Counted from the stretch's first letter, positions 32,011 to 41,254 are shown. The stretch: DNA of 64,000 nt from JAUYQR01 sp963822435 (GCA_963822435.1 CAWGHN010000004.1:1178001-1242000); one strand, 5' to 3'. Notes: generated by a model from the letters alone, not told the origin. A program made the numbers and translations.

Positions 32011-32948
32011 TTCACCAGACCGATGTCCTTGAGGATGGCGGTCGTCGCCTCGATCTCTTTCGCAAGCTGCGCGTCGAAGTCGGCCCCGGCAAGATAGGTG
32101 TTGGCCCAGCCCTTGGATTCCAGCGCCGTTTTCCAGCCGGCCGAGTTCACCAGCTTGTCCACGTCCGCCGCGACAGCCGCCTTCTGCTCGTCCGACAGGC
32201 CCGGAGCCGCCGCGATCATGCGCCAGTTCTGCACGTTCACGTCATAGCCCGATTCCATCAGCGTCGGTGCATCGGTGCCCGCCCATCTCTCGGCGGTCGA
32301 GACGGCGAGGATGCGCATGGTGCCGGCCTCGACCTGGGGCAGGAATTCGCCCACGCCCGAGATGCCTGCGGTCACCTGATTGCCGAGGATGGCCGCAAGG
32401 GCCTCGCCACCGCCCGAGAAGGCGACGTAGTTGATCTTGGTCGGGTCGATGCCCGCTGCCTTGGCCAGAAGGCCCACAGTGATATGGTCAACGCCGCCCG
32501 CCGAGCCGCCAGCCCAGGAGACCGAACCCGGGTCGGCCTTCATCTTTTCAACAAGATCCTGGATCGTCTTGATGTCCGAGGCGGCCGGGACAACGATTGC
32601 TTCGGCTTCGCCGGTCAGGCGGGCAATCGGGGTCACGTCGGCCAGCGACACCGGCGAGGCGTTGGTCAGGATCGCGCCGACCATGACATAGCCGCCGATG
32701 ATCAGCTGCTTGGGATCGCCGGAAGCACTCGCCACGAACTGCGCAAGGCCCACCGTGCCCCCCGCGCCGGGGACGTTCTGGACCTGGGCGCTGCCGATGC
32801 CCTCGGCACCCATCACTTCCTGAATGGTGCGTGCCGTCGAGTCCCACCCGCCACCCGGGGCAGCGGGGGCCATGATCATGTAGTCTTCTGCAAAGCTGGC
32901 GGTCGCTGCGGCAACGGCAAAGGCCGCGCCGAGAAGGGCGTGTTTCAT
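32007..32948 (-). CDS. tctC: tripartite tricarboxylate transporter, periplasmic binding protein TctC (Bug family)
   Basis: A 313-residue periplasmic solute receptor with signal peptide MKHALLGAAFAVAAATASFA. The mature protein begins near EDYMIMAPAAPGGGWDSTAR, matching the APAxPGGGWD motif of the Bug/TctC family, followed by NVPGAGGTVGLAQFV. It would hand a carboxylate ligand to TctAB. Start at 32948 places the signal peptide correctly; the longer frame is not used. Expression is probably controlled by the TctD-TctE pair about 1.2 kb away. Confidence 0.96.
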   Translation of the reverse strand: MKHALLGAAFAVAAATASFAEDYMIMAPAAPGGGWDSTARTIQEVMGAEGIGSAQVQNVPGAGGTVGLAQFVASASGDPKQLIIGGYVMVGAILTNASPVSLADVTPIARLTGEAEAIVVPAASDIKTIQDLVEKMKADPGSVSWAGGSAGGVDHITVGLLAKAAGIDPTKINYVAFSGGGEALAAILGNQVTAGISGVGEFLPQVEAGTMRILAVSTAERWAGTDAPTLMESGYDVNVQNWRMIAAAPGLSDEQKAAVAADVDKLVNSAGWKTALESKGWANTYLAGADFDAQLAKEIEATTAILKDIGLVK

Positions 32949-33040
32949 CTTGATTCTCCTCCCAAGGCGCGGAAACCCGCGCCGATTTACGTCAGGCGGC
33001 ACCTCCTCGTGCCGTCCCTGCCGAAAAGTTCACCACATTA

Positions 33041-33062
33041 ACCTGTCAACAACCTGACAGGT
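33041..33062. promoter_or_regulatory. inverted repeat upstream of tctC
   Basis: Perfect 8-bp arms ACCTGTCA / TGACAGGT separated by ACAACC. It lies 93 bases upstream of tctC and directly before the stop of the next upstream gene. It could be a TctD operator or a weak terminator of the binding-protein gene; there is no T-tract, which slightly favours the operator. Confidence 0.45.
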
Positions 33063-34109
33063 CTAGTTCCGCGCCACAGCCTCGCGCCACAGCCGCAAAA
33101 GTCGCGCCCGCTTGGCCTGATCCAGATAGACCAGAACACCGGGGCTGACCGGAACCGGACGCAACTGATCGCCCAGCGCCGCCTGCATCGCCACGCCACT
33201 GTTGTTGCCCGACACCTCAAGGCTGACCGATGGCAGGCGCAGCTTCTCCGACAGCAGCGTCTGCCCCTCGGCACTCATCAGGAACGCCAGAAACGCCGTG
33301 CCGTTCTCGGGCGTGGCGGCCGCCCGCGGCACCAGAGCTACCCGCGAAATCACAACCGTATAGTCGCGCAGCAGCACCATCCCAAGGTCCGGCGCCAGCC
33401 GGGCCTGCTCGGCGGCATACGACCCAAGGATGTTGTAGCCGATCAAGAGCCGCCCGTCGGCCACCCGGTCGATGATCTCCTGACTGGTCGGAAAGGTCTG
33501 CAACCCCGCATCCGCCATCCGGCCCAGCACCGACCAGATGTCGGGAAAATGCTCGGCGTCACGCGCCAGAAACAGATAGCCCACCGCCGACTGCTCGATG
33601 TCATAAGTGCCGATCTTGCCCGCTGGCGCGCGTTCCAGCCAGTCGACCAGATCCAGCCGCGATTGCGGCGGCCCGTCTGGAAAGGCGGGCTTGTGATAAA
33701 CCAGCACCGCCGGCTCGAACGTCATTGCAAAGGCGGTGTCCTGCCACTTCGCCCAAGCGGGCCACGTTTGCGCACCCGGCACCACCACCTGTTGCGCGTA
33801 ACCGTCATTGGCCAGCTTCAGTTGCAGGTCCATCGCGGCGGAAAACACGAAATCCGCCGTGGCCACCCCCGCGTCCGTCTCGGCGATGACCCGCGCGGCA
33901 ATCTCGCCCCCAAGCAGGTCTTCATAGCGCACCGCCACCTCCGGGCGCTGCGCTTGAAACGCCTCGATCAAGGGCGCCGCCAACCGGCTGTCCAGCGTGG
34001 AATAGATCACCAGCCGCTGCGCCTCACGGCCCGGTGCGGCAAACTCCACCACCTCGGCACCGGCCGGTTCCGCCAAAGCCGCGCACAGAAGGATCGACCG
34101 TAGCAGCAT
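33063..34109 (-). CDS. periplasmic ABC-type substrate-binding protein next to tctDE
   Basis: A 348-residue periplasmic binding protein of the iron(III)/phosphoglycerate-type (SBP_bac_6/11-like) fold, with signal peptide MLLRSILLCAALAEPAGAEV. Segments: LVIYSTLDSRLAAPLIEAFQ near the mature start, VRYEDLLGGEIAARV, and DYTVVISRVALVPRAAATP in the C-terminal lobe. No ABC permease or ATPase is adjacent. It is divergent from tctD-tctE, an arrangement in which such a protein can act as a ligand-presenting partner of the sensor kinase; that role is inference. An alternative start at 34154 would add 15 residues and move the signal peptide inward. Confidence 0.85.
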   Translation of the reverse strand: MLLRSILLCAALAEPAGAEVVEFAAPGREAQRLVIYSTLDSRLAAPLIEAFQAQRPEVAVRYEDLLGGEIAARVIAETDAGVATADFVFSAAMDLQLKLANDGYAQQVVVPGAQTWPAWAKWQDTAFAMTFEPAVLVYHKPAFPDGPPQSRLDLVDWLERAPAGKIGTYDIEQSAVGYLFLARDAEHFPDIWSVLGRMADAGLQTFPTSQEIIDRVADGRLLIGYNILGSYAAEQARLAPDLGMVLLRDYTVVISRVALVPRAAATPENGTAFLAFLMSAEGQTLLSEKLRLPSVSLEVSGNNSGVAMQAALGDQLRPVPVSPGVLVYLDQAKRARLLRLWREAVARN

Positions 34110-34187
34110 CCCGCAACTCTGCCTCAGGAGAACACCGTTCACAACGCCCCGCATTGCCCCTAACCTGCCGATCGGGGAGAGGGGCCG

Positions 34188-34865
34188 ATGCGGATATTGC
34201 TGGTAGAAGACGATCTTCCCCTGGCCGAGGCGCTGGTGTCGCTTCTGGTCTCGTCGGGCTATGCGGTCGATTGTGTGCATGATGGCGAAGGTGCGCGAAC
34301 CCTTGCAGCGGCTGAACAGTTCGACCTCGTGATTCTCGATCTGAACCTGCCGCAGCTTGACGGGCTGGCGGTCCTGCGCGCCATGCGCACAATCGGCAAC
34401 CAGGCCGCCGTGATGATCCTCACCGCCCGCGGCGCGGCAGAAGACCGGGTGCGCGGCCTTGATCTTGGCGCCGATGACTACATGGCCAAACCCTTCGACA
34501 TCCGCGAATTCGAGGCGCGCGTCCGCTCGCTCCTGCGCCGTCAGGCGGGGCTGCGCTCGGCCACCGTGGCGCTTGGCCCGGTCACGCTCGACCTGACCAC
34601 CCGCCAGTTTTCCGCCTTCGGGCAAGAGCTTGACCTGCCACCCCGCGAACGCGCGCTTCTGGAACTCCTTCTCACCCGCGCCGGGCGCGTCGTCGGCAAA
34701 GAGGCGATCGTCCAGTCGCTCACGTCACTGGAGGACATGCTTTCCGACAACGCGATCGAACAATACATCTCGCGCCTGCGCCGCCGGCTTGCGCCCTTCG
34801 GGCTGTCGCTGCGCACCGTGCGCGGCATCGGCTACCTTCTTGAAAAGCCGTCCGACCCGGCATGA
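34188..34865 (+). CDS. tctD: response regulator TctD, OmpR/PhoB family
   Basis: A 225-residue two-component regulator: receiver domain at 1-115 with DD at 8-9, phospho-acceptor Asp in DLVILDLNLPQLDG (about 51), and Lys in MAKPFDIREFEARV; then a winged-helix DNA-binding domain from about 125 (LPPRERALLELLLTRAGRVV, DNAIEQYISRLRRRLAPFG). It overlaps tctE by ATGA. Likely activates the nearby tctCBA operon in response to a carboxylate. Confidence 0.95.
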   Translation: MRILLVEDDLPLAEALVSLLVSSGYAVDCVHDGEGARTLAAAEQFDLVILDLNLPQLDGLAVLRAMRTIGNQAAVMILTARGAAEDRVRGLDLGADDYMAKPFDIREFEARVRSLLRRQAGLRSATVALGPVTLDLTTRQFSAFGQELDLPPRERALLELLLTRAGRVVGKEAIVQSLTSLEDMLSDNAIEQYISRLRRRLAPFGLSLRTVRGIGYLLEKPSDPA

Positions 34866-36256
34866 AACCCTATTCGCTCCGCCGCCGCCTGCTTCTGTGG
34901 CTTCTCCTTGCCACCGCCCTGCTTGGTCTTGCCGCCCTCCTCGACACTTGGCGCGAGGCACTGCGCACCGCACAAAGTGTGTCCGACCGCGTGCTTGTCG
35001 GGTCGGCCCTCGCCATCGCCGAACGGGTAACGGTCGATCAGTCCGGCGGGCTCGAGGTCGACATCCCCTTTTCCTCGCTGGAAATGCTGGCTTCGACGGC
35101 GCAGGACAAGGTGTTCTACCGCGTCGATGGCCCGGTCGGCAGCTTCCTCACCGGCTATCCCGATCTTGCCGTGGCCCCAGCCCCGCATGGCGGCATCGCC
35201 TTCACCGATGGCACCTACCGCTCCGTCGGCATCCGCAGCGCCACCCTGATGCGCGAGGTGTCGACCGGCGCCCGCTCCATCGCGTTCAGCGTCACGGTCG
35301 CGGAATCCACCCGCGCCCGCGCCGCCCTCGCCCGCGCGATCCTCGTCCGCTCTGCCCTGCGCCTCGGCCTGCTGATCCTTGGCGTGGCGGTCATCGTCTG
35401 GGTCGCCGTCACCGTTGCCCTGCGCCCGCTTGAACGTCTGGGCGAGGCCATCGCCGAACGCTCGCCCGGCGATCTGCGCCCCGTCACCGCCGACACCCCC
35501 GAAGAGGTCGAGGCGCTGGTCAACGCCATCAACTCCTTCATGGCCCGGCTTGGCACCGCGCTGGACGGTCTGCGCAACTTTACCGGCAACGCCAGCCACC
35601 AGTTGCGCACCCCGCTTGCCGTGGTGCGCACGCAGCTTGCACTTCTTGACCGCAACGCCGCCCCCGGTCCGGTGACCGACGCCAGCGCCAAGGCCCGCAC
35701 CGCCCTCGAACGGGCCGAACGCGTGCTGGCCCAACTTCTGGTCCTTGCCAGGGTCGATGCCAGCAGCGGCGCCGCCGTCCTTGCCCCCGTCGATGTGGTG
35801 GCGGTCGCCAAGGGCGTCACCGCCGAACTGGTCCCCACCGCCCTGCAACACGACATCGACCTTGGCTTTGAAGGCACCGAAACCGCGATTGCCACGGCCG
35901 ACAAGGTGCTGCTTGCCGAACTTCTGAACAACCTTGTGACCAACGCCATCACCTATGCCGGGCGCGGCGCCATCGTCACCGTGCGCGTCACCACGGCCCC
36001 CCACACCGCCTGCCCCATCACCATCGAGGTTGAAGACAACGGCCCCGGCCTTTCGCCTGCCCAACTGGACCACGCGCGCCAGACCCGCGCGGATGCGCCG
36101 CGCCCATTGCCGTCGCTGCACAAGGGCACCGCCACCGGCATGGGGCTGGGCCTGGCCATCGCTGCGGAAATTTCGGCGCTGTTCGGCGCCACGATCAGCT
36201 TTGATCCGGGCCGCAGCGGTTCAGGCCTTCGGGTGCGGATCAGCTTCCCGCCATGA
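34862..36256 (+). CDS. tctE: sensor histidine kinase TctE
   Basis: A 464-residue inner-membrane kinase, partner of TctD. N-terminal helix about 10-28 (LLLWLLLATALLGLAALLD), a periplasmic sensor of the 2CSK type to about 155, second helix about 160-187, HAMP-like linker, then the H box FTGNASHQLRTPLAVVRTQL (His about 246), N box ELLNNLVTNAITYA, and G boxes EDNGPGLS and GMGLGLAIAAEIS. It converges on a single-domain response regulator across tandem hairpin repeats. Confidence 0.95.
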   Translation: MKPYSLRRRLLLWLLLATALLGLAALLDTWREALRTAQSVSDRVLVGSALAIAERVTVDQSGGLEVDIPFSSLEMLASTAQDKVFYRVDGPVGSFLTGYPDLAVAPAPHGGIAFTDGTYRSVGIRSATLMREVSTGARSIAFSVTVAESTRARAALARAILVRSALRLGLLILGVAVIVWVAVTVALRPLERLGEAIAERSPGDLRPVTADTPEEVEALVNAINSFMARLGTALDGLRNFTGNASHQLRTPLAVVRTQLALLDRNAAPGPVTDASAKARTALERAERVLAQLLVLARVDASSGAAVLAPVDVVAVAKGVTAELVPTALQHDIDLGFEGTETAIATADKVLLAELLNNLVTNAITYAGRGAIVTVRVTTAPHTACPITIEVEDNGPGLSPAQLDHARQTRADAPRPLPSLHKGTATGMGLGLAIAAEISALFGATISFDPGRSGSGLRVRISFPP

Positions 36257-36327
36257 TCCGTCACCGGATCACCTTCCCGCCATGATCCGTCACCGGATCA
36301 CAATGCCCGATCACAATGCCCGATCAC
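36244..36327. repeat. two tandem short repeats between convergent genes
   Basis: A 29-bp unit (starting CTTCCCGCCATGATCCGTCA) is present twice in tandem at 36244-36272 and 36273-36301, followed by a 13-bp unit AATGCCCGATCAC twice at 36302-36327. Each 29-bp unit contains the inverted repeat TGATCCG-TCAC-CGGATCA. The array includes the tctE stop and the last codons of the convergent response regulator gene. Confidence 0.8.
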
Positions 36328-36760
36328 GCCGCCCTGCGGGTGCCGCCATTGAGGCGCCCGACAGAGCCTTGGCACCAGGCGGTGCGGAATCGGTATCAAT
36401 CCCGTCCAGCGCTTGCGCCACCACGGCCAGAAGATCAGCTTCGGTGTAAGGCTTCAGCAGCCATCCCGCCGGCTGCGCCGGGCCTGCCCGCACCACGTTG
36501 GCGTCGTCCCGGCTGCCGGTGGTAAACACCGCCGGGATGCCAAGCTCTGCCCGCAACGCCAGCGCAAGGTCGATCCCGTCTTGCACCGAGGCGATCCGCA
36601 CATCCAGCACCGCCAGATCCGGGCGCTCCTTGCGTGCCAGCGCGATGCCGCTGTCATAGGTGCTTGCCAAGCCTACGATGCTGTGGCCTGCATCGGCCAG
36701 CGCGTCACTGGCCACCAGCGCTATAAGGAACTCGTCCTCCACGATCAGAATACGCGCCAT
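36311..36760 (-). CDS. single-domain response regulator (CheY-like)
   Basis: A 149-residue receiver-only protein. Acidic pocket ILIVEDE (about 4-10), phospho-acceptor Asp in DLAVLDVRIASV (about 54), Thr in AVFTTGSRDDANVV and Lys in LKPYTEADL. No output domain follows; the Ala/Gly-rich tail after about 125 is partly encoded by the 13-bp tandem repeat. It lies 86 bases downstream of the HWE kinase gene on the same strand, so it is the probable phosphate acceptor. Start at 36760 is at MARILIVEDE. Confidence 0.88.
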   Translation of the reverse strand: MARILIVEDEFLIALVASDALADAGHSIVGLASTYDSGIALARKERPDLAVLDVRIASVQDGIDLALALRAELGIPAVFTTGSRDDANVVRAGPAQPAGWLLKPYTEADLLAVVAQALDGIDTDSAPPGAKALSGASMAAPAGRRDRAL

Positions 36761-36846
36761 GATTGATCCTGCAATGTCCCACATGAAACTCGCAACCCCA
36801 CTGTCGGTTCCATCGACGTTGCGGCACCGGGCAACACGCCGCGCAG

Positions 36847-39800
36847 TCACTCTCCCTCCTCGCCGAAGATACCGGTCAGCGGAACGTCGATGCCCCAGCG
36901 CAATCCTTCGGGGCGAAACTCCAGCGCCGCCTCGCCGCCCAACTCATGCGCAAGCCCCCGCTCGATCAACCGCGACCCAAAGCCCTTCTGCGTCGGCAGC
37001 GTGACCGGCGGTCCGTCCCGCTCTTCCCACGACAGGCGCAGCCTGCCGTCTGCAACATGCCAGCCAATCACCACCCGCCCCGCATCGTTTGACAGCGCCC
37101 CATATTTCACCGCATTCGTCGCCAATTCGTGAAACGCCATCGCCAGCGACAGCGCCGCTTTCGGGCGCATCCTGACGCTTGGCCCCGCCAGCACAAAACG
37201 ACCCGACCGGTCCCCGTCGATCGCAAAGGGGCGCAACGCCTCGCGCAGCACGTCGGTCAGGTCGGCGCTGCCCCACGCCTGCCGCGTCAGCAGGTCATGC
37301 GACCGCGACAGCGCCATCACCCGCGTCTCGATCGCTTCGCGCACCCGCACCGGCACATCCTCGCCGCGCAGCGCCTGCGACACGATGGATTGCACCGTGG
37401 CCAGCGTGTTCTTCACCCGGTGGTTCAACTCTCCGATCAGCATCTGCAACCGTTCGGCGTTTTCCTTTTCGGCGCGGATGTCGCGCGCCTCGATGATGGT
37501 GCCGATGGACTGCGCCTCGGCGTTGCGGATCGGGCTTGCGGTATAGGCCACCGGGTAGAAATGCCCGTCCTTGTGGACAAAGATTTCCTCGCCCGCAGTT
37601 TGCCGGTTGTCAGGATAGGCCCGGTCGATGGCGCAATCTTCCAGCGCGAACCGGCTTCCGTCCGGGCGCGAATGGTGGATCACTTCATGCAAGGGGCGAC
37701 CAGTGGTTTCCTCGAACCGGTATCCCGTCAGCGCCTCGGCCGCGGCGTTCATGTAAACGCAATGTTGCCGACCATCCATCATGAAGACCGCCATCCGCGT
37801 GTTGTCCAGAACCGCGTTCAACCGCCGCTCGCTGCGCGCCAACTCGTCCAGCGCCGCGCGCCGCGCGGTGTCGTCGCGCAGCGTCAGCACGCCGCCCATG
37901 AAACGCCCGTCATCAGTATAGACCGGACGCGCGCTGCCAATCGCCACCACATCCTTGCCATCGGGCCGCCGGATCAGCCAATGCTCGTCGATCACGGTCT
38001 CCTTGCGCACCACCGCCCGCGCCAATGGCAGCGCCTCAGCGGGGTAAGGCTCGCCCTCCAGCGTGAACAGGTTATAGACCTTCGAGAATTCGGCCGGCGA
38101 AACGTCAACCGCGTTCACCCCGTGGATGCGCGCCGCCGCCTCGTTGACAAAGGTGATCCGGCCGGTGTCGTCGGTCACGATCACGCCCTCGGTCAGTTGG
38201 CCCAGGATGGCTGTCCGCTCTGCCGCCAGCGCCTGCGTCCGGCGCGATGCCTCCAGCAGCGCCGCCTCGTCGCGCTTGCGACGGGTCACGTCCACGACAA
38301 ACCCGAAAAAGCCGTCCACCTTTCCGCCTGCCGTGATGTTCGGAATGTATTCCGCTTCGACATGCCGGTGAGCGCCCTCCCGGTAAGGGATCACCGCGTC
38401 AAACCGGACAAGTTCGCCCGCCGCCACCCGCTCCATCATCGGCCCCACCGTTCGCAGCGCCGCGTCGCCCAGAACGTCACCGACATGCTGGCCCACGATC
38501 TCGGCGCGCGGCAGCCCGAACCATTCTTCATACGCCCGGTTCACGAACCGGTAGCGCCCGTCCTTCCCGACATGCGAAATCAGCGCAGGCGCCGCATCGG
38601 CCACCAGTTGCAGCCGCCGCTCGTTTTCGGCCGCTACCGCTTCGGCGCGCTTCAACTCGGTCACGTCAAAGACCGCGCCGCTGAACACCCGGTTTGCGTC
38701 CACCGTGCCGCGCGCCAGACACCACCGGATCGTCCCGTCCGGCAGCACGACGCGATACTCGTCCTCGTAGCGCGTCTCGCCCGTCTGCAGCGCCGCCATC
38801 TTGGCCATCACCGCCTCCCGGTCGTCGGGATGCACGCGCGCCAGATAATCGGCCTCGCGGCTGTCGACGCCCGCATCAAGCCCGAACAGCATCGCAATCC
38901 CCGCGTCAGAGCGGATCTTGCCGTTCGGCATCTGCCAGATGAAGGTGCCGGCCCCCGCCGTGGTCAGCAGGCTTTGCAGCCGGGTGTGCGCGATCTGCAG
39001 CGCCTCGGTCCGCTCCAGCACCCGCTCCTCCAGATGCGCCTTGGCCGCCATCAGGTCCAGCCGCGACCGCCGCTCGCGCCCGGTGGTGCGCAACCCAAGC
39101 GCCGTCAGAACGCCAAACGCCGCCAGCGCCACCAGCGCGATCAACCCCGTCACCAGCGCCCTCAGCCGCCACGGCGCCAGCACCATGTCCAGGGGGCGCG
39201 ACACGCTGATCCGCACCGGATACTTGCCAAGGTCGCGCACCACCTGCAACTGCCGCCCCGCCTCGGCCACCACTGCGGCCATCGCGTCCACCGTGGCCCG
39301 GCAGGGCTCGGTCTGCGGCCATTCGGCCAGCCGAACACCATCCAGCCGCGACAGGACCATCCGCGCACCCTCGCCCGGCCCCGCCTGCGCATAAAGGTCC
39401 GAGAAATACGCGCTGCGCACCCCTGCCGCTACGACACCCTCGAACGTACCGTCCTCGGCATAGATACCGCGGCTCAGGGTAAAGCGCTGCTCGCCGCTGC
39501 GCGCCCCCGTTGACAAAGGGCCAATGTAAAGCCCGGCCATCCCGTTCCGATGCGCCTGAAAATACTCGCGCTCCGCGTAAGTCCCTGTCGATGCCGGCGG
39601 GTGGCCCCAGCTTTCCACCAGCGTCACGCCCGCCTCGTCCAGCACCCAGATCGAGGTGATCTGGTCACTGTCGCCGCGCAGCCGCGCGATCTGACGAAAC
39701 AGCGCATCAAGCGCTGCCGGATCGTCGCGATCCACGCCCTCGGCCACGGCGACGCTGCCCTGCAACACCGCTTCGCCCGCCTCGAAGGCACGTCCCGCGT

Positions 39801-39948
39801 GCTGCTCCAGCAACAGCGCCGTCGATTGCAATTGCCGGTCGGCAAGGTCGATCGTCGCATTGCGGTCGCGGTAGATCCCCACGCCCCATGCCGACACCGT
39901 CGCCACCGAAAAAAGCGCCAGCGCTGACCACCAGAATTTCCGCTGCAT
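36847..39948 (-). CDS. multi-PAS HWE-family sensor histidine kinase
   Basis: A 1033-residue membrane kinase. Helix 1 is at about 7-25; a periplasmic Cache-type sensor spans about 30-260 (DSDQITSIWVLDEAGVTLVE, YFQAHRNGMAGLYIGPLSTG); helix 2 is at about 263-285. Then come several PAS domains (about 320 to 820), including DVTELKRAEAVAAENERRLQ and RDDTARRAALDELARSERRL linkers. The HWE kinase core has LIGELNHRVKNTLATVQSIV with His843, and the ATPase part has ATNAVKYGALSN and LSWEERDGPPV, the W-x-E motif of HWE kinases. Start at 39948 (MQRKFWWSAL) is chosen for the membrane helix; its ribosome site is weak. A receiver-only regulator follows. Confidence 0.9.
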   Translation of the reverse strand: MQRKFWWSALALFSVATVSAWGVGIYRDRNATIDLADRQLQSTALLLEQHAGRAFEAGEAVLQGSVAVAEGVDRDDPAALDALFRQIARLRGDSDQITSIWVLDEAGVTLVESWGHPPASTGTYAEREYFQAHRNGMAGLYIGPLSTGARSGEQRFTLSRGIYAEDGTFEGVVAAGVRSAYFSDLYAQAGPGEGARMVLSRLDGVRLAEWPQTEPCRATVDAMAAVVAEAGRQLQVVRDLGKYPVRISVSRPLDMVLAPWRLRALVTGLIALVALAAFGVLTALGLRTTGRERRSRLDLMAAKAHLEERVLERTEALQIAHTRLQSLLTTAGAGTFIWQMPNGKIRSDAGIAMLFGLDAGVDSREADYLARVHPDDREAVMAKMAALQTGETRYEDEYRVVLPDGTIRWCLARGTVDANRVFSGAVFDVTELKRAEAVAAENERRLQLVADAAPALISHVGKDGRYRFVNRAYEEWFGLPRAEIVGQHVGDVLGDAALRTVGPMMERVAAGELVRFDAVIPYREGAHRHVEAEYIPNITAGGKVDGFFGFVVDVTRRKRDEAALLEASRRTQALAAERTAILGQLTEGVIVTDDTGRITFVNEAAARIHGVNAVDVSPAEFSKVYNLFTLEGEPYPAEALPLARAVVRKETVIDEHWLIRRPDGKDVVAIGSARPVYTDDGRFMGGVLTLRDDTARRAALDELARSERRLNAVLDNTRMAVFMMDGRQHCVYMNAAAEALTGYRFEETTGRPLHEVIHHSRPDGSRFALEDCAIDRAYPDNRQTAGEEIFVHKDGHFYPVAYTASPIRNAEAQSIGTIIEARDIRAEKENAERLQMLIGELNHRVKNTLATVQSIVSQALRGEDVPVRVREAIETRVMALSRSHDLLTRQAWGSADLTDVLREALRPFAIDGDRSGRFVLAGPSVRMRPKAALSLAMAFHELATNAVKYGALSNDAGRVVIGWHVADGRLRLSWEERDGPPVTLPTQKGFGSRLIERGLAHELGGEAALEFRPEGLRWGIDVPLTGIFGEEGE

Positions 39949-40309
39949 CAGCGCGACCGACAGCCCGCCGCAACGGCCAATCGCACCATCGCCGCCACAG
40001 CCCCGCACCGGCCATCTGCCCGCATCCGCATCCCCCATCGCATCGCGCCCGGTCCCGCGCCCGGCGCCCAGCCAAAACTCCCAGCCAAAACTCCCGGCCA
40101 AAACCCCCCGCCTGTCGGCAGACCGTACCCCACCCCATCGCGAACGCACATTGCCCCGATTGGTTCCCGCCGCCTGTCATCCAGCCTTGATCCCGCCGTC
40201 GTCGCTTCGTCACACAAACCAGCTATCCCGGCGGCGTCGCCCGATACCTGCACCACCCGGCCCCGCCGATAGCCCCGCTTCCGCCACCCCCAAAACCCGC
40301 GAGGCACTG
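39949..40309. other. divergent intergenic region (no gene)
   Basis: A 361-base stretch between the kinase and the divergent acyltransferase gene. It is C-rich on the plus strand and contains three imperfect tandem copies of a 13-bp unit, CCCAGCCAAAACT, at 40067-40105. No conserved small gene, RNA or clear promoter was recognised. Confidence 0.5.
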
Positions 40310-41215
40310 ATGCTGACCGACACGCTGTCCTTCGATCAGGCGCCGATTTCGCCCGACGTGACGTTCACCTACGCCCACCCCGGCCAAACCCTGCTTCGCC
40401 GCGCAATGATCCGCACGCTGGAACTGGCCAGCGGCCAGCCGCACCTGCGCCGCCTCTACCTTGACTGGGCGCTCTGCGACAAACGCCCCGGCGAGGCGGT
40501 GTTCGCCGCGGCCCTGCGCAAACTTGCGATCACGCCCCGGATCACCGCGCGCACCCCGCTTGACCGGATGCCGCAGCACGGCGGACTCCTCATCGTGGCA
40601 AACCATCCGTTCGGCGTGGTTGACGGCCTTTGCCTTGGCCACCTCGGCCTGCATCTGCGCGGCAATGTCCGCATCCTGACCAACAGCCTTCTCTGCCGCG
40701 TCCCCGAAGTGGACCCCTACCTGCTGCCTGTCGATTTTTCCGGCACGGCGCAAGCCCGCCGCCTGACCGCCGACACCCGGCGACAGGCCTCGGCACTGCT
40801 TGCGGCGGGCAAGGTCGTGGCGATCTTTCCCGCTGGCGGCGTCGCCACGGCCAACAAACCCATCGCCGGCCGCGCTGTTGATGCGGCATGGCATCCCTTC
40901 GTCGGGCGGCTGGCCACGATCCCCGGCGTCACCACCCTGCCCGTCCACTTTGCCGGACAGAACTCGCGGCTGTTCCAGATTGCCAGCCACACCAGCTATG
41001 CCTTGCGTGTGGCGCTCATCTTCCACGAAACCCGCCGCCGGATCGCACAGCCCGTAGAGATCACCGTCGGTTCACCGATCCCCGCCCTTGCCCTGCGCCA
41101 TCTGGACCGCGACAGCGTCGCCACCACCCTTCGCCGTCACTGCATGGCGCTGGCCAGCCCCTCGCTTCCCGATCCCGACGAAACCTACATCTGGCCGCGC
41201 CACATCCGCGCCTGA
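40310..41215 (+). CDS. lysophospholipid acyltransferase family protein
   Basis: A 302-residue PlsC-superfamily acyltransferase. The HX4D motif is in IVANHPFGVVDGLCL (about residues 97-111), followed by LTNSLLCRVPEVDPYLLPVD and the block III-like VAIFPAGGVAT (about 170-180). It is larger than the PlsC-like protein at 3.4-4.0 kb and lacks clear membrane helices, resembling ornithine-lipid OlsA-like or hemolysin-type acyltransferases. Start at 40310 follows GAGG at 5 bases. Substrate is not determined. The probable Pho-box array of phnC begins at its stop codon; no functional link is implied. Confidence 0.8.
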   Translation: MLTDTLSFDQAPISPDVTFTYAHPGQTLLRRAMIRTLELASGQPHLRRLYLDWALCDKRPGEAVFAAALRKLAITPRITARTPLDRMPQHGGLLIVANHPFGVVDGLCLGHLGLHLRGNVRILTNSLLCRVPEVDPYLLPVDFSGTAQARRLTADTRRQASALLAAGKVVAIFPAGGVATANKPIAGRAVDAAWHPFVGRLATIPGVTTLPVHFAGQNSRLFQIASHTSYALRVALIFHETRRRIAQPVEITVGSPIPALALRHLDRDSVATTLRRHCMALASPSLPDPDETYIWPRHIRA

Positions 41216-41254
41216 CGTTACAGAACTTTCACGCCGCTTTCGGCTGAGTGTCAC
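41215..41254 (+). promoter_or_regulatory. Pho-box-like array upstream of phnC
   Basis: Four 7-bp half-sites at an exact 11-bp period: ACGTTAC (41215), CTTTCAC (41226), CTTTCGG (41237) and GTGTCAC (41248). The PhoB consensus half-site is CTGTCAT/C with 4-base spacers, so the second and fourth are good (6 of 7) and the others partial. The array ends 44 bases before phnC, placing it where a PhoB-activated promoter would be. Binding is inferred. Confidence 0.5.

Noticed and set aside
29857..32097. 746-codon plus-strand open frame over tctA and tctB
   Set aside because: Shadow of the Tct permease genes; hydrophilic, Gln/Arg/His-rich, with no domain.
33032..33053. second CtrA box near TTAACCTGTCAACAA
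   Set aside because: Only one TTAA half-site is present; the second half reads ACAA.
36244..36327. possible CRISPR array
   Set aside because: Only two 29-bp units in direct contact with no spacers, and no cas genes; it is a tandem repeat.
37129..39513. 794-codon plus-strand open frame opposite the HWE kinase
   Set aside because: Antisense shadow; the minus strand has clear Cache, PAS and HWE kinase motifs.
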